A stretch of DNA of 60,271 nt, taken from positions 1 through 60,271 of the forward strand of contig JBHGBD010000029.1 of NCBI GenBank assembly GCA_041946825.1, written 5' to 3'. The position numbers and the translations under genes are program-made. The stretch comes from CAZTHM01 sp041946825 (GTDB taxonomy: Bacteria > Acidobacteriota > Terriglobia > UBA7540). Positions 8,307-16,446 of the stretch are shown piece by piece. The notes under the pieces were generated by a model that was not told where the DNA came from, did no database searches, and saw only the letters and a list, made by a program, of their open reading frames with translations. How positions within the stretch are numbered: the first letter of the stretch is position 1; every line of letters starts with the position of its first letter.

Positions 8307-11111
8307 TCAGGTTCCACGGAGCTCGACTCCGTCGAGCACCTCGCGCACTTTTCGGACCAACGCTTCGGGGGTGAATGGCTTTTCAAGGAACGCAAGTTCC
8401 GACTTCAAAACACCATGCCGGACAATCGCGTCATCCGTATAGCCGGACATGAATAAGACCTTGGTCTCCGGGTGCAGACGCGCCAGCCGCTCCGCCAGTT
8501 CGCTTCCCCCCATTTCCGGCATCACCACATCGGTGAGCACCAGGTGGATCTTGCCGTTGCTTCTCTCGCCCAGCTCGAGCGCCTTCGCCGCCCCCTCAGC
8601 CTCCAGGACTCTGTAGCCGTTCGATTCAAGCACGCTCCGAATGAGCATGCGCACGCCCTCTTCATCTTCCACCACCAGAACGGTTTCAGACCCGCGCGGC
8701 AACTGCGCGCGAACTTCGGCGCCCTCAGCGGGAACTTCGTCGAAGCAGGGCAGGTAGACTTTGAACGACGTGCCGCGGTCCGGCTCGCTATAGACCCAAA
8801 TGTGGCCGCCACTCTGTTTGACGATCCCGTAAACCGTCGCCAGCCCCAGGCCGGTGCCTTTGCCCCGTTCCTTGGTCGTGAAGAAGGGTTCAAAGATGCG
8901 CGCCTGGATTCCCGCGTCCATACCTACTCCGGTGTCGCTGATCGCGAGCATCACGTATCGCCCCGGAACCACCGTCGAGTGGCTGCGAACGTAGGAATTG
9001 TCGAGTTCGGCGTTGCCTGTCTGGATGGTGAGTTTGCCGCCTTTGGGCATGGCATCGCGCGCATTCACCACGAGGTTCATGATGACCTGCTCGATCTGCC
9101 CGGGGTCGGCTTTCACTCGCCCCAGCTTGGGATCCAGTCGGGCCACCAGGTCAATGTCTTCGCCAATGACGCGTCCCAGCATCTTTTTGATCCCTGCCAC
9201 AAGCTCGTTCAGATCCAGCACTCGCGGGGAAAGGATCTGCTGGCGGCTGAAGGCCAATAGTTGCCGGGTGAGGGAAGCGGCACGTTCGCCCGCCATGCAC
9301 ACGGCCTCCACCGAAGTCCGCAGCGGGTCATCCGCGGCGAGCCGCTCGAGCATGAGCTGGCCGTAGCCGTTGATGATGGTGAGGAGATTGTTAAAGTCGT
9401 GTGCGATCCCGCCCGCCATGCGTCCGATTGATTCCATCTTCTGGGCTTGCCGGTATTGCTCCTCGAGGTTCCTGCGCTCCGTAACATCCTGCACGGTGCC
9501 GAGAAGCCGTGTCACCCGGCCGGTTGCGTCCCGCTCCGCCTCGCCGCGGGCAATCATCCACCTTTTCGTCTGATCCCTTCGGACCACTTCCAACTCAATT
9601 TCGTAGGGCGCGGCGGATTGCAGAGCTCTCTCGAGGGCCTCCTGCAGTCGGGCCCAACTCTCAGGAGTGAAGTATTGCGGATGTTCCTTCACGCTTGGCG
9701 GGGGGAGCTTCGGGTCAAGGCCGAAAATGCGGTAGATTTCCTCCGACCAGGTGGGGATTCCTGCGTTGGCCTCCAACGACCAGCTTCCGACGCGTGCGAC
9801 GCGCTGGGCTTCTCTCAAGTCGGCCTCGCTCCGGCGGAGCGCCTCTTCCGCCCGCCGATGCGATTCGCGAGTCCGCAACGACGCGATGCCGAATGCCAGG
9901 TCCCGGCCCAACTCCTCGAGAAGTTGGACCTCCTCCGCGTGAAATGCTCCCGACTCCGCCGAGTAAAGGCAAAACACGCCACTGGGCTTGCTGGCATTCA
10001 TCAGCGGAATCGCGATACAGGAGTTGAATCCATATTTCAGAGCGTCCGTCCTCCAGGGAGAAAAGGCAGGGTCGGATTGGGTGTCATTGACCACGGAGGT
10101 CGTTCCCGTCTGCATCGCGATTCTCGACGGCCGGACTCCCCGGTCCGTAACGCCATAGGCTGCCCTCGCCGACTCCACATATTCCCTTGGCGTTCCTGCC
10201 ACCGCCACCGGCCGGATCGTCTGTGCGTCATTCCCCTCGCTGTACCCAACCCAGGCCAAGCGATACCCCCCGACATTTACGACGAGGTCACAGATCTGCT
10301 GGACGAGTTTGGACTCGTCCGTGGCGCGTACCAGCGCCTGGTTGCACTCACTGAGCGTCTTCAGTGCGCGGTTGGCATCCCGCAACTTCCGGTTGGCAGA
10401 CTCCAGTTCCCCGGTCCGCTTGGCGACACGCTGCTCGAGTTCATCATTCAGCTTTCGCACTTCCTCTTCCATCCGCATGCGTTGTGAGATTTCGAGATTC
10501 AGACGGTAGAACGCAACCAAGATCAGCCCGAGACCCGCAAGCGTCCCCAGGGTAAAAATCCGGAGCGCCGCACGCGTGCTGGCCTCCGCATCTTCCACGC
10601 GCCGCGAGAGAAGTTGACGTTCCTCCCGTTCCATTTCGCCAGTCACGGCGCGAATCTCGTCCATCACCTCTTTCCCCTGATCCGTCAGTTCGCTCTGGCG
10701 CGCGGCGTCAAGCCCCTGGGCCTTGCGCAGCTCGATTGATTCCTTCAAGTGAGCAAGCTTCGTCGCAATCAGCGTATCGAGCCGGTCGAGGCGGCGCTGT
10801 TGGTTGGGATTGTCAGAGGTGATTCCGCGGAGGCTTCGCATCCGCTGTGGAATTTCCTGCAAGGCGGCGTGGTACGCGTCAAGATGCCGGATTCCTCCCG
10901 TGATAACAAAACCCCGCCGCCCCGTCTCGGCGTCAGTCACCGCCGCTTGTGTCGCTTCGATTTCAATCAGAGCTTTTTGGGTGTGCGTCACGGATTGGAT
11001 AGTCTGGATGAGGTTACTCGTGCTGCGGTAAATCAGAACGGCGATAAGGAGAAGGAGGAGAAGCGCGGATGTATAGACGAGGCCTATTTTAATCCTCTCC
11101 AATCGCTTCAT
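8307..11111 (-). CDS. Membrane hybrid sensor histidine kinase (CHASE3-GAF-PAS-HisKA-HATPase-REC)
   Basis: A 934-residue hybrid kinase. TM1 (~8-28), a CHASE3-like periplasmic helical region (~35-180, with the hallmark DAETGRRGFVITG), TM2 (~190-210), a coiled coil, GAF (~265-400), PAS/PAC (~425-530), HisKA with phospho-acceptor His in GGIAHDFNNLL, HATPase (NLVVNARDAMP; GVGMD; GKGTGLGLATVYGIV) and a C-terminal receiver with Asp in LVLTDVVMPEMGG. This layout is typical of multi-sensor kinases of soil bacteria. An alternative start at 11246 adds 45 residues without homology; the ATG at 11111 puts TM1 at the N-terminus. No separate cognate regulator adjoins it; the REC-PilZ gene is 1.7 kb away. Confidence 0.92.
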   Translation of the reverse strand: MKRLERIKIGLVYTSALLLLLLIAVLIYRSTSNLIQTIQSVTHTQKALIEIEATQAAVTDAETGRRGFVITGGIRHLDAYHAALQEIPQRMRSLRGITSDNPNQQRRLDRLDTLIATKLAHLKESIELRKAQGLDAARQSELTDQGKEVMDEIRAVTGEMEREERQLLSRRVEDAEASTRAALRIFTLGTLAGLGLILVAFYRLNLEISQRMRMEEEVRKLNDELEQRVAKRTGELESANRKLRDANRALKTLSECNQALVRATDESKLVQQICDLVVNVGGYRLAWVGYSEGNDAQTIRPVAVAGTPREYVESARAAYGVTDRGVRPSRIAMQTGTTSVVNDTQSDPAFSPWRTDALKYGFNSCIAIPLMNASKPSGVFCLYSAESGAFHAEEVQLLEELGRDLAFGIASLRTRESHRRAEEALRRSEADLREAQRVARVGSWSLEANAGIPTWSEEIYRIFGLDPKLPPPSVKEHPQYFTPESWARLQEALERALQSAAPYEIELEVVRRDQTKRWMIARGEAERDATGRVTRLLGTVQDVTERRNLEEQYRQAQKMESIGRMAGGIAHDFNNLLTIINGYGQLMLERLAADDPLRTSVEAVCMAGERAASLTRQLLAFSRQQILSPRVLDLNELVAGIKKMLGRVIGEDIDLVARLDPKLGRVKADPGQIEQVIMNLVVNARDAMPKGGKLTIQTGNAELDNSYVRSHSTVVPGRYVMLAISDTGVGMDAGIQARIFEPFFTTKERGKGTGLGLATVYGIVKQSGGHIWVYSEPDRGTSFKVYLPCFDEVPAEGAEVRAQLPRGSETVLVVEDEEGVRMLIRSVLESNGYRVLEAEGAAKALELGERSNGKIHLVLTDVVMPEMGGSELAERLARLHPETKVLFMSGYTDDAIVRHGVLKSELAFLEKPFTPEALVRKVREVLDGVELRGT

Positions 11112-11301
11112 AAATGAAACACCCCAATCCACGGAGCCCCGGGGCTGATCTGCTGGCCCCTCGCCACAGATGTCTGGCCCGATTGCCAGCGGTGGGCCAT
11201 TCAGTGGCTTGCCTAATCGGGCCCCAGTTTTCAAACAATTTACCATAGCAGACTAAGTAAAGCAGCAATCGAATAGTCTGGTTATCCCCAAAAATTTCAA
11301 T

Positions 11302-11445
11302 ATGTTAAGAAAATCGTTATTTATGGCAATTTACTGCTATGTAATAGGTTTAGGCGTATGGGGGATATTTCTTATTTACGTACTAGCGGTGCAGAAGCTC
11401 GGTCCTCTTCAACAGCTCACCAGGGCTCAATTGCGGCGTATTTGA
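11302..11445 (+). CDS. Possible 47-aa single-span membrane microprotein
   Basis: An ATG-to-TGA frame of 47 codons in an AT-rich island within a GC-rich genome. The predicted peptide begins MLRKSLFMAIYCYVIG, continues through a hydrophobic span (VWGIFLIYVLAV) and ends with a basic amphipathic tail (LQQLTRAQLRRI). That is a plausible one-helix membrane protein. There is no Shine-Dalgarno before the ATG at 11302 or the internal ATG at 11323, so support is weak. The stop codon lies within the palindrome at 11441-11456. It sits between the divergent hybrid kinase and permease genes. Confidence 0.22.
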   Translation: MLRKSLFMAIYCYVIGLGVWGIFLIYVLAVQKLGPLQQLTRAQLRRI

Positions 11446-11456
11446 CCTAGGTCAAA
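11441..11456. promoter_or_regulatory. 16-bp perfect palindrome, FNR/DNR-like operator candidate
   Basis: TTTGACCTAGGTCAAA is a perfect 16-bp palindrome. Its core TTGAC-N4-GTCAA has the geometry of FNR/DNR/NnrR-family boxes (TTGAT/C-N4-A/GTCAA). It lies 330 bases from the kinase start (11111) and 234 bases from the permease start (11690), inside their shared divergent gap of 578 bases. No FNR-family gene is in the window. Confidence 0.5.
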
Positions 11457-11595
11457 CTGTCCGCCTCCCCTTTGTTTCGTAAGGAGAGTCTCAGATCGTA
11501 AGCTAATCCTCAGCCGCGCTTTTCCCAAGCAGGGACGGGCGCCTTGGGGGACTGTTCAGGGAGAGAAGTCAAGTCGGGAACGTGCGGGGCCGGGA

Positions 11596-11675
11596 TGCGC
11601 CACCTCAGCGGAGGCGCAGCGTCGATCCAGGTTTCGGTCTCCGCCTGGACGCAAAGCCAACCGCACCACTCAAGG
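11596..11675 (+). other. Structured leader with a c-di-GMP-I-like 3' core
   Basis: Upstream of the permease gene a hairpin TGCGCC/GGCGCA (11596-11601/11613-11618) is followed by CCAGG/CCTGG (11627-11631/11644-11648) and then GACGCAAAGCC (11648-11658). The last string matches the conserved 3' core of GEMM-I (c-di-GMP-I) riboswitches and a GGTAG follows near 11673. The matching 5' core (GGGCAAAC) and the closing 3' stem are not recognisable. It may be a degenerate or truncated aptamer or a coincidence. Confidence 0.2.
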
Positions 11676-11689
11676 TAGAATAGTCCATT

Positions 11690-12841
11690 GTGGAGCTACT
11701 GCCTCTGGTCACTCGAAACCTCTTTCGCAACCGCCGTCGTTCGCTGCTGACATCGGGAAGCGTGGCCGTGTCGATCCTTCTCCTCGTCGTCTTCTGGGCG
11801 GTCTATCGATTCCTCCAAGCGCCGCCCGCGGCCGAAAGCGACCGCTCGCACCTCGTGCTGATCGTGATGGCGCGCACTTCCCTGATCCAGCCCATGCCCC
11901 TCAGTTACCGCCAGCGGATCGCGCGCATGCCGGGAGTCCGGGCCGTCACGCAAGTCTTCTGGTTCGACGCGCGCTACAAGAACGAAGACAATGTCATCGC
12001 CTCGCTGAGCCTCGATCCGAAGATCGTCCGAACGTTTTTCCCTGATTGGAAACTTCACGAGGTCCAGTGGAACCAATTCCTCAGCGAGCGCACCGCCGCC
12101 ATCGCCTCGCGCCAGCTTGCGACGAAGTACGGATGGAAACTCGGCGACCATATCTACGTCAGCAGCCCCAGCTATTTCGGCCGCGGTGTCGATCTCACGC
12201 TGCGCGGCATCTACGAGGGCAAGGAGGAGCAATCCTACCTGGTGTTCCATTGGGAATATCTCGACGAAGTCCTGGGCAGGCCGAACGTGACCCTGCAGTT
12301 CTGGGTTCTGGCCGATCCGCCCGAAGTGATTCCCAGTCTCATGAAGCGCATCGACGAAGAGTTCCGGAACGAAACCGTTCAGACACTGACCCAGACCGTA
12401 AAGCAGATGACGCTGAATTTCGTGTCGTGGTTCGGGAACGTCAAGCTGATCCTGGCCGGCATGTCGGGGGCCGTGGCGTTTGCCGTGCTGCTCATCGTGG
12501 CGAACTCCATGGCGATGTCAATTCGCGAGCGCACGTCCGAGCTCGCCGTGCTGCGCGCCCTGGGATTTCGCACCGGCCAGGTGTTGGCAATGCTCGCCGC
12601 CGAAAGCCTGGCCATTTCAATGGTGGGCGCCGTGGCCGGATCGCTGGGCGCGTGGGGGATTTGTCGCGCCTTTGCAGGATACACGATCGGGGGCGGACTG
12701 CTCGTCAACCTTGAGGTGGGTGTGCCCGGCGCGGCGTTTTCGGCTGCCTGCGCCACGGTCATCGGGCTCGTGAGCACTCTGGCGCCCGCCCTCCACGCGT
12801 CGCGGCTGAATATCGCCGACGCCTTGCGCTACGTCGGCTAG
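11690..12841 (+). CDS. FtsX/MacB-type ABC transporter permease (orphan)
   Basis: A 383-residue permease of the MacB/FtsX type. One membrane helix near residues 20-40 (after NLFRNRRRSLLTSG, a typical start) is followed by a periplasmic MacB-PCD-like domain (~45-250) and three C-terminal helices (~255-285, ~305-335, ~345-370) with the FtsX signature region IRERTSELAVLRALGF. This family moves lipoproteins, lipids or drugs, or transmits ATPase motion across the membrane. No ATPase gene is adjacent, so its partner is encoded elsewhere. The start is GTG at 11690, with only a distant AAGG upstream. Confidence 0.88.
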   Translation: MELLPLVTRNLFRNRRRSLLTSGSVAVSILLLVVFWAVYRFLQAPPAAESDRSHLVLIVMARTSLIQPMPLSYRQRIARMPGVRAVTQVFWFDARYKNEDNVIASLSLDPKIVRTFFPDWKLHEVQWNQFLSERTAAIASRQLATKYGWKLGDHIYVSSPSYFGRGVDLTLRGIYEGKEEQSYLVFHWEYLDEVLGRPNVTLQFWVLADPPEVIPSLMKRIDEEFRNETVQTLTQTVKQMTLNFVSWFGNVKLILAGMSGAVAFAVLLIVANSMAMSIRERTSELAVLRALGFRTGQVLAMLAAESLAISMVGAVAGSLGAWGICRAFAGYTIGGGLLVNLEVGVPGAAFSAACATVIGLVSTLAPALHASRLNIADALRYVG

Positions 12842-12874
12842 CGCGGTGCCCAGGCCGGCTAAAACGCGCTGACG

Positions 12875-13558
12875 TTATTCCTTCACGCGCCCCGCGATGT
12901 AATCCTGGATAGCTTTCCGGTCTTCCGAAGAAAGGTCTGAAAAGTGAACCGCGATTTTGTCGGGAGCTCCTTTGCGGACCACGACGCCGCGCGGATTCAG
13001 CATTCCGCTCGATTGGGGAAGAGAAAAGGTCAGATTCACATCGTCGCCCAAGTCAAGCCCGCCGGATGTTTCGAGCAGGATCCCGCCCTCGCTGATGTTC
13101 AGGCTCGTGGAGGTGAATCGGTGCTCCCCCTTCGTACAGGTGACGACGTTGCGCAGGGGGAGGCGGATGTAGCTCCGTTTCTCGCGCAGCATGGCTGCGT
13201 GGAAACTCCGAAGCAGGCCGCTCAGTCGCGACAAATCCGGCGGCTTGCCGAGGAAGAAGGTGATGCCCGCTTTGAATCCCGCGCGCATCGTCTCCACGTC
13301 GTCATAGCCTGTCAGCATGATGACCGGCGCGCTGCTGTTGGTCGACGAGGCGCGAATGTGCCGCACCAGCGCGAAGCCGTCCATGCCCGGCATTCGCGCG
13401 TCGAGAAAGACGCCGTCGAATTTCTGGCGGTCGAGACGCTCCGCCGCCTCCTGCCCGCTCGTGAGGGCCAGCACCTCGTAACTCAACGCCTGCAGCATCT
13501 CTTTCAGTACTCTCAAAACGTCGGGGTCGTCGTCAACAATCAGGAGTTTCAGCGCCAT
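12875..13558 (-). CDS. REC-PilZ response regulator
   Basis: A 227-residue two-domain protein. The receiver domain (~1-118) has the acidic pair DDD at 9-11, phospho-acceptor Asp53 (GVFLDARMPGMDG), and Lys105 in the GKPP turn. The PilZ domain (~122-222) has both c-di-GMP motifs: RxxxR at Arg128-Arg132 and NxSxxG at Asn154-Gly159. It should therefore combine phosphorylation with c-di-GMP binding and act by protein contacts, because there is no DNA-binding domain. Likely kinases include the hybrid kinase upstream on the same strand, although another gene intervenes. It starts with ATG at 13558. Confidence 0.92.
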   Translation of the reverse strand: MALKLLIVDDDPDVLRVLKEMLQALSYEVLALTSGQEAAERLDRQKFDGVFLDARMPGMDGFALVRHIRASSTNSSAPVIMLTGYDDVETMRAGFKAGITFFLGKPPDLSRLSGLLRSFHAAMLREKRSYIRLPLRNVVTCTKGEHRFTSTSLNISEGGILLETSGGLDLGDDVNLTFSLPQSSGMLNPRGVVVRKGAPDKIAVHFSDLSSEDRKAIQDYIAGRVKE

Positions 13559-13686
13559 GTATCCTCAACTGGAAATGTTCGCGACCTCCCAGAGGATGCA
13601 CTGAAACGCGAAGATTGTCACTGGAAATTTATCGAATAGAGGTTGGCGAGAGAGTACAGAACGACGACCTAAGTACCCCGTGGGCA

Positions 13687-13846
13687 CTCACCCGTCCCCG
13701 ACAGACTGCATCAAGGGCACCCTCTGCCGGCGGGAGAGGGCCAAGCGAATCATGGAGACCAATACGGCGTCGTTTCGTTATCCCTCTCCCTCTGGGAGAG
13801 GGTGGACCCGCGAAGCGGGTCAGGGTGAGGGGCCGACCCCGGGAGA
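13687..13846. repeat. Dispersed palindrome cluster (CCCTCTCCC family), copy 1
   Basis: The gap between the PilZ regulator and the M56 gene holds CCCTCT/AGAGGG (13720-13725/13735-13740), a perfect 9-bp stem CCCTCTCCC/GGGAGAGGG (13782-13790/13794-13802, loop TCT) and GACCCGC/GCGGGTC (13805-13811/13815-13821, loop GAA), then CAGGGTGAGGGG. The same layout, with different detail, recurs at the right end of the window. It resembles REP-like palindromic repeats found dispersed in many GC-rich genomes. It lies 3' of neither flanking gene exclusively: upstream of one and downstream of the other. Confidence 0.85.
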
Positions 13847-13878
13847 GCACAGTGGGAACAGCTCTCCGCAGACTGCGA

Positions 13879-15729
13879 TTACTCCGGCTGCGCCAGGCCC
13901 TTCTTGACCGCGTCGTCGAGAAGGGCCCGCATTTTGCCGTTCGCTTCCTGGGCGAGACGGCCCTGTTTTTCCCCAAGTTTGCCTTGCTGCTCGCCCAGCT
14001 CGCCTTGCTGACGTCCCAGCTCTCCCATCTGCTCGCCCAGTTTGCCCTGCTCGGCTCCGGCTTGGCCCTGCAAATCTCCCAGCCGCTCCTGCAGCTGGCC
14101 AATCGCCTCCTGGGCCTTCCCGATCTCCTCCTGCGTGCCACCTTCGCGCAACTTGGCAAGCTGCGCTTCCAACTGTTTGAGCTCGGCGGCCAGGTCCGGG
14201 ACCTTGACGCGGACCACTTGCATTTTTTTGCCCAGAGCTTCCTGCTGGCGGCCAAGTTCCTCCTGTCTCTTCCCCAACTCCTCTTGCTGCTGCCCGAGCG
14301 CTTCCTGGGGCGCGAAGAATTCCTTCGCCTGGCGGACGGTCGCCGCGTCGCGAATCACGTGGCCTTTGCCGTCTCGGCGGAACCATATGTAGTCCCCAGA
14401 AATCTTCTGTTGAAGCGACTTGGCATGCCTCATGTCCGCTCGGCCGCCACTCATCGTCATGGAATCGCCTGAGACAATAACGAATGCCTCGCCATCCTCG
14501 GCCTCGTTGTCGTAACGGTTCCAGCGGAAGGGCTTTTGCGGAGCTTGGGGCGCCTGCGGAGCCTGGGCTACTCGCGGCGGATGTGCCGCCGGCGCAGGCT
14601 GGGGTGGCTGTGGAAGCGCGGCGACAGCCGGAGCCGCCGGGGCAGCGGGTGGCGCCGGGGCGTTCGCCTGCGGGCGTACCGCCGCCACTAGCAACGTGAC
14701 CGGCATCGCCGCCAGAAGCAAGCCCACGCCGGCCCGGCTCTTCGCTCCGCGCAGCAAACCCGCCGGCGCGCTCAGAATCCGCTCAACTCGTCGCTCGACT
14801 TTTGAATTCTTGGCCATGGAAACCCCCTGGAGATGGATTCTCCCTCGCGCGCCTTCGACCGCAGCGAGGAAGCCGATTAGGATTTCAGCGTAGTAAGTTC
14901 GGTCGGAAACAGTAGCGAGCGCGGCATCGTCGCTCGCCTGCTCGGCCAGCTCCGCCAGATGCCGCTCCAGCCACCAACTCAGCGGGCTGAACCAGAAGAC
15001 GGAGCGATGCAGCCCCGCGAGCATCTGCGTACGCGCATCCTTCCGCGCCACATGGGAAATTTCGTGGGCGAGTACGGCGCGCAACTTCGCCTCTTCCCAC
15101 TCGCGCCACGTTGTCGGAAGAAGGATGACGGGACGGCGAATTCCCAGGGTCACCGGCACCGCAACCTCCGGCGATTCCGCCAGTTCCGGCGCCGCGCTAA
15201 GCGAAGCCGTGGCCGAGAGCCGCATCAATAGAAGCTTTGCGGGCGCGTCGACGATTCGACGGCTGCGGCGCCGCAGTCGGCGGCTCAGCAAAATCCCCAG
15301 GCTCAGGCGCGCCAGCAGGAACCCTGCCACAAGAAAATACGCCGCCGCCGAAATCACGGGCCAGGAGAACCAGGTGCGCCGCGGCTGTGCGGCGGGAGCC
15401 GCGGGAACCACCAGGACTTCGGCCGTTTCGATAATCTCCGCGGGGGCGGGAGCAACACGCCGAACCGGCAGCGCATTCTCGGCACGCCGCGGCGAGGGCC
15501 ATGGAGGTACGGGGAGGGAGAGTCCGGGCAGCAATGCCACGAGCACCGGCATCGCCAAGGCCGTGAAGAGAACCCCTCGCCAGATGGCGAGGCGGGCGGC
15601 GGCGGCGTGAATCCGCCCCAGCCTCAGCGCCAGCGCCGCGAGGCCGGCGAACAAAAGTGAACGCAGCGCCGGGTCGACCAAGTGACCCAGCAGGGCCGAA
15701 TGAAAAGCAGCCGTGAATTCGCCGCTCAT
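13879..15729 (-). CDS. BlaR1-type M56 membrane metallopeptidase with coiled-coil tail
   Basis: A 616-residue M56 peptidase. N-terminal membrane helices (~20-70, ~122-150) precede the zinc site HEISH at His222-Glu223-His226, with the downstream acidic motif HLAELAEQASDDAAL. BlaR1 senses a signal and cleaves the BlaI repressor; here no penicillin-binding sensor domain is present. Instead a Pro/Ala-rich linker (~350-400) and a domain around SGDSMTMSGGRADM...YIWFRRDGKGHVIRD lead into ~110 residues of seven-residue repeats of the form LGxxQxE (~480-600), a probable coiled coil. The ATG overlaps the TGA of blaI by 4 bases (ATGA), so the pair is an operon. Confidence 0.9.
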   Translation of the reverse strand: MSGEFTAAFHSALLGHLVDPALRSLLFAGLAALALRLGRIHAAAARLAIWRGVLFTALAMPVLVALLPGLSLPVPPWPSPRRAENALPVRRVAPAPAEIIETAEVLVVPAAPAAQPRRTWFSWPVISAAAYFLVAGFLLARLSLGILLSRRLRRRSRRIVDAPAKLLLMRLSATASLSAAPELAESPEVAVPVTLGIRRPVILLPTTWREWEEAKLRAVLAHEISHVARKDARTQMLAGLHRSVFWFSPLSWWLERHLAELAEQASDDAALATVSDRTYYAEILIGFLAAVEGARGRIHLQGVSMAKNSKVERRVERILSAPAGLLRGAKSRAGVGLLLAAMPVTLLVAAVRPQANAPAPPAAPAAPAVAALPQPPQPAPAAHPPRVAQAPQAPQAPQKPFRWNRYDNEAEDGEAFVIVSGDSMTMSGGRADMRHAKSLQQKISGDYIWFRRDGKGHVIRDAATVRQAKEFFAPQEALGQQQEELGKRQEELGRQQEALGKKMQVVRVKVPDLAAELKQLEAQLAKLREGGTQEEIGKAQEAIGQLQERLGDLQGQAGAEQGKLGEQMGELGRQQGELGEQQGKLGEKQGRLAQEANGKMRALLDDAVKKGLAQPE

Positions 15730-16109
15730 GACTTCTGCTCCTTCCGCTCCGCGATCTTGCGGGCCAGCTCCCGAAGCTGGCGGCGATCGACGACATCGTT
15801 CTCGACCATGCCCACCAGCAGTTGTTCGACCGAGCCGCCGCAGAAGCGGTCGATAATGCTCTGCACCGAAAGCGCCGCCACGCTCCGGCGCGGTTGCGTG
15901 GCGCGGTACACAAAAGTACGACGGTCGATTTCGTGCGAGAGATAGCCCTTTTCTTCCAGGCGGCGCAGAATGGTCCTCACCGTTGAGTCCTTGAGCGGGC
16001 GGCGGGTCGCCAGCGCCTCGCGGCAGGCTTCCGCCGTGACCGGGCCCTTCGACCAGATCAAATCCATTACCCGTTGTTCGAGCTGTCCGAGATTTTTAGG
16101 CCGCTGCAT
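15726..16109 (-). CDS. BlaI/MecI/CopY-family transcriptional repressor
   Basis: A 127-residue BlaI-family repressor with an N-terminal winged helix (LGQLEQRVMDLIW, then STVRTILRRLEEKGYL, then the wing HEIDRRTFVYRA) and a C-terminal helical dimerisation part. It should repress itself and the co-transcribed M56 peptidase. A longer frame starts at 16166, but the ATG at 16109 is preceded by GGAGG and homology starts at MQRPKNLG. Two overlapping inverted repeats sit immediately upstream. The inducing signal is unknown; the pair's unusual M56 partner argues against beta-lactams as the default guess. Confidence 0.92.
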   Translation of the reverse strand: MQRPKNLGQLEQRVMDLIWSKGPVTAEACREALATRRPLKDSTVRTILRRLEEKGYLSHEIDRRTFVYRATQPRRSVAALSVQSIIDRFCGGSVEQLLVGMVENDVVDRRQLRELARKIAERKEQKS

Positions 16110-16112
16110 CAG

Positions 16113-16166
16113 AACGTTAACCTCCGTAACGTTACATTGTGTAACACGCTTCCGGAAGCTTGTCAA
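16113..16166 (-). promoter_or_regulatory. BlaI operator pair and promoter
   Basis: GTTACA-TTG-TGTAAC (16131-16145) is a perfect dyad with the TACA/TGTA core of BlaI/MecI boxes. It overlaps a second perfect dyad, AACGTTA (16113-16119) and TAACGTT (16127-16133), which spans the Shine-Dalgarno. On the minus strand TTGACA (16166-16161) is an ideal -35 element, so the first dyad covers the -10/start region. A 12-bp palindrome GCTTCCGGAAGC (16148-16159) lies between. Autorepression of the blaI-blaR1 operon is the natural reading. Confidence 0.8.
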
Positions 16167-16446
16167 GCGTTTTTTTGGGAGCCTGCAAGGCCCGCAGGCT
16201 TTCTATCACCCCTTCGCTGAAAAACCGCTCAAGCTTCTTCGCATCTCAGCCGATACCCGAATGGAGAGGTGGAGGATGCCGAATATCCTTGGGGGGCGAA
16301 GGGATTTGGGCGCGGATGGGCGCGCGCGCCGGGTGGAGGATTTTCGGCCTGAGAGGAGCGTCGGGCCGAGGGTCGAGGCCGGCATTTGCGAACTCTCCTC
16401 CGCGGGTCCGTTCGAGATTCTGTATCCGATTTCGAACACGGTCCGG

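Noticed and set aside
14484..15434. Plus-strand frames opposite the M56 gene
   Set aside because: Arg/Ala-rich translations without motifs, explained by the GC bias of the true gene on the other strand.
16180..16200. AGCCTGC/GCAGGCT hairpin as a terminator
   Set aside because: It lies upstream of the blaI promoter with no gene ending nearby and has no T-run on the needed side.
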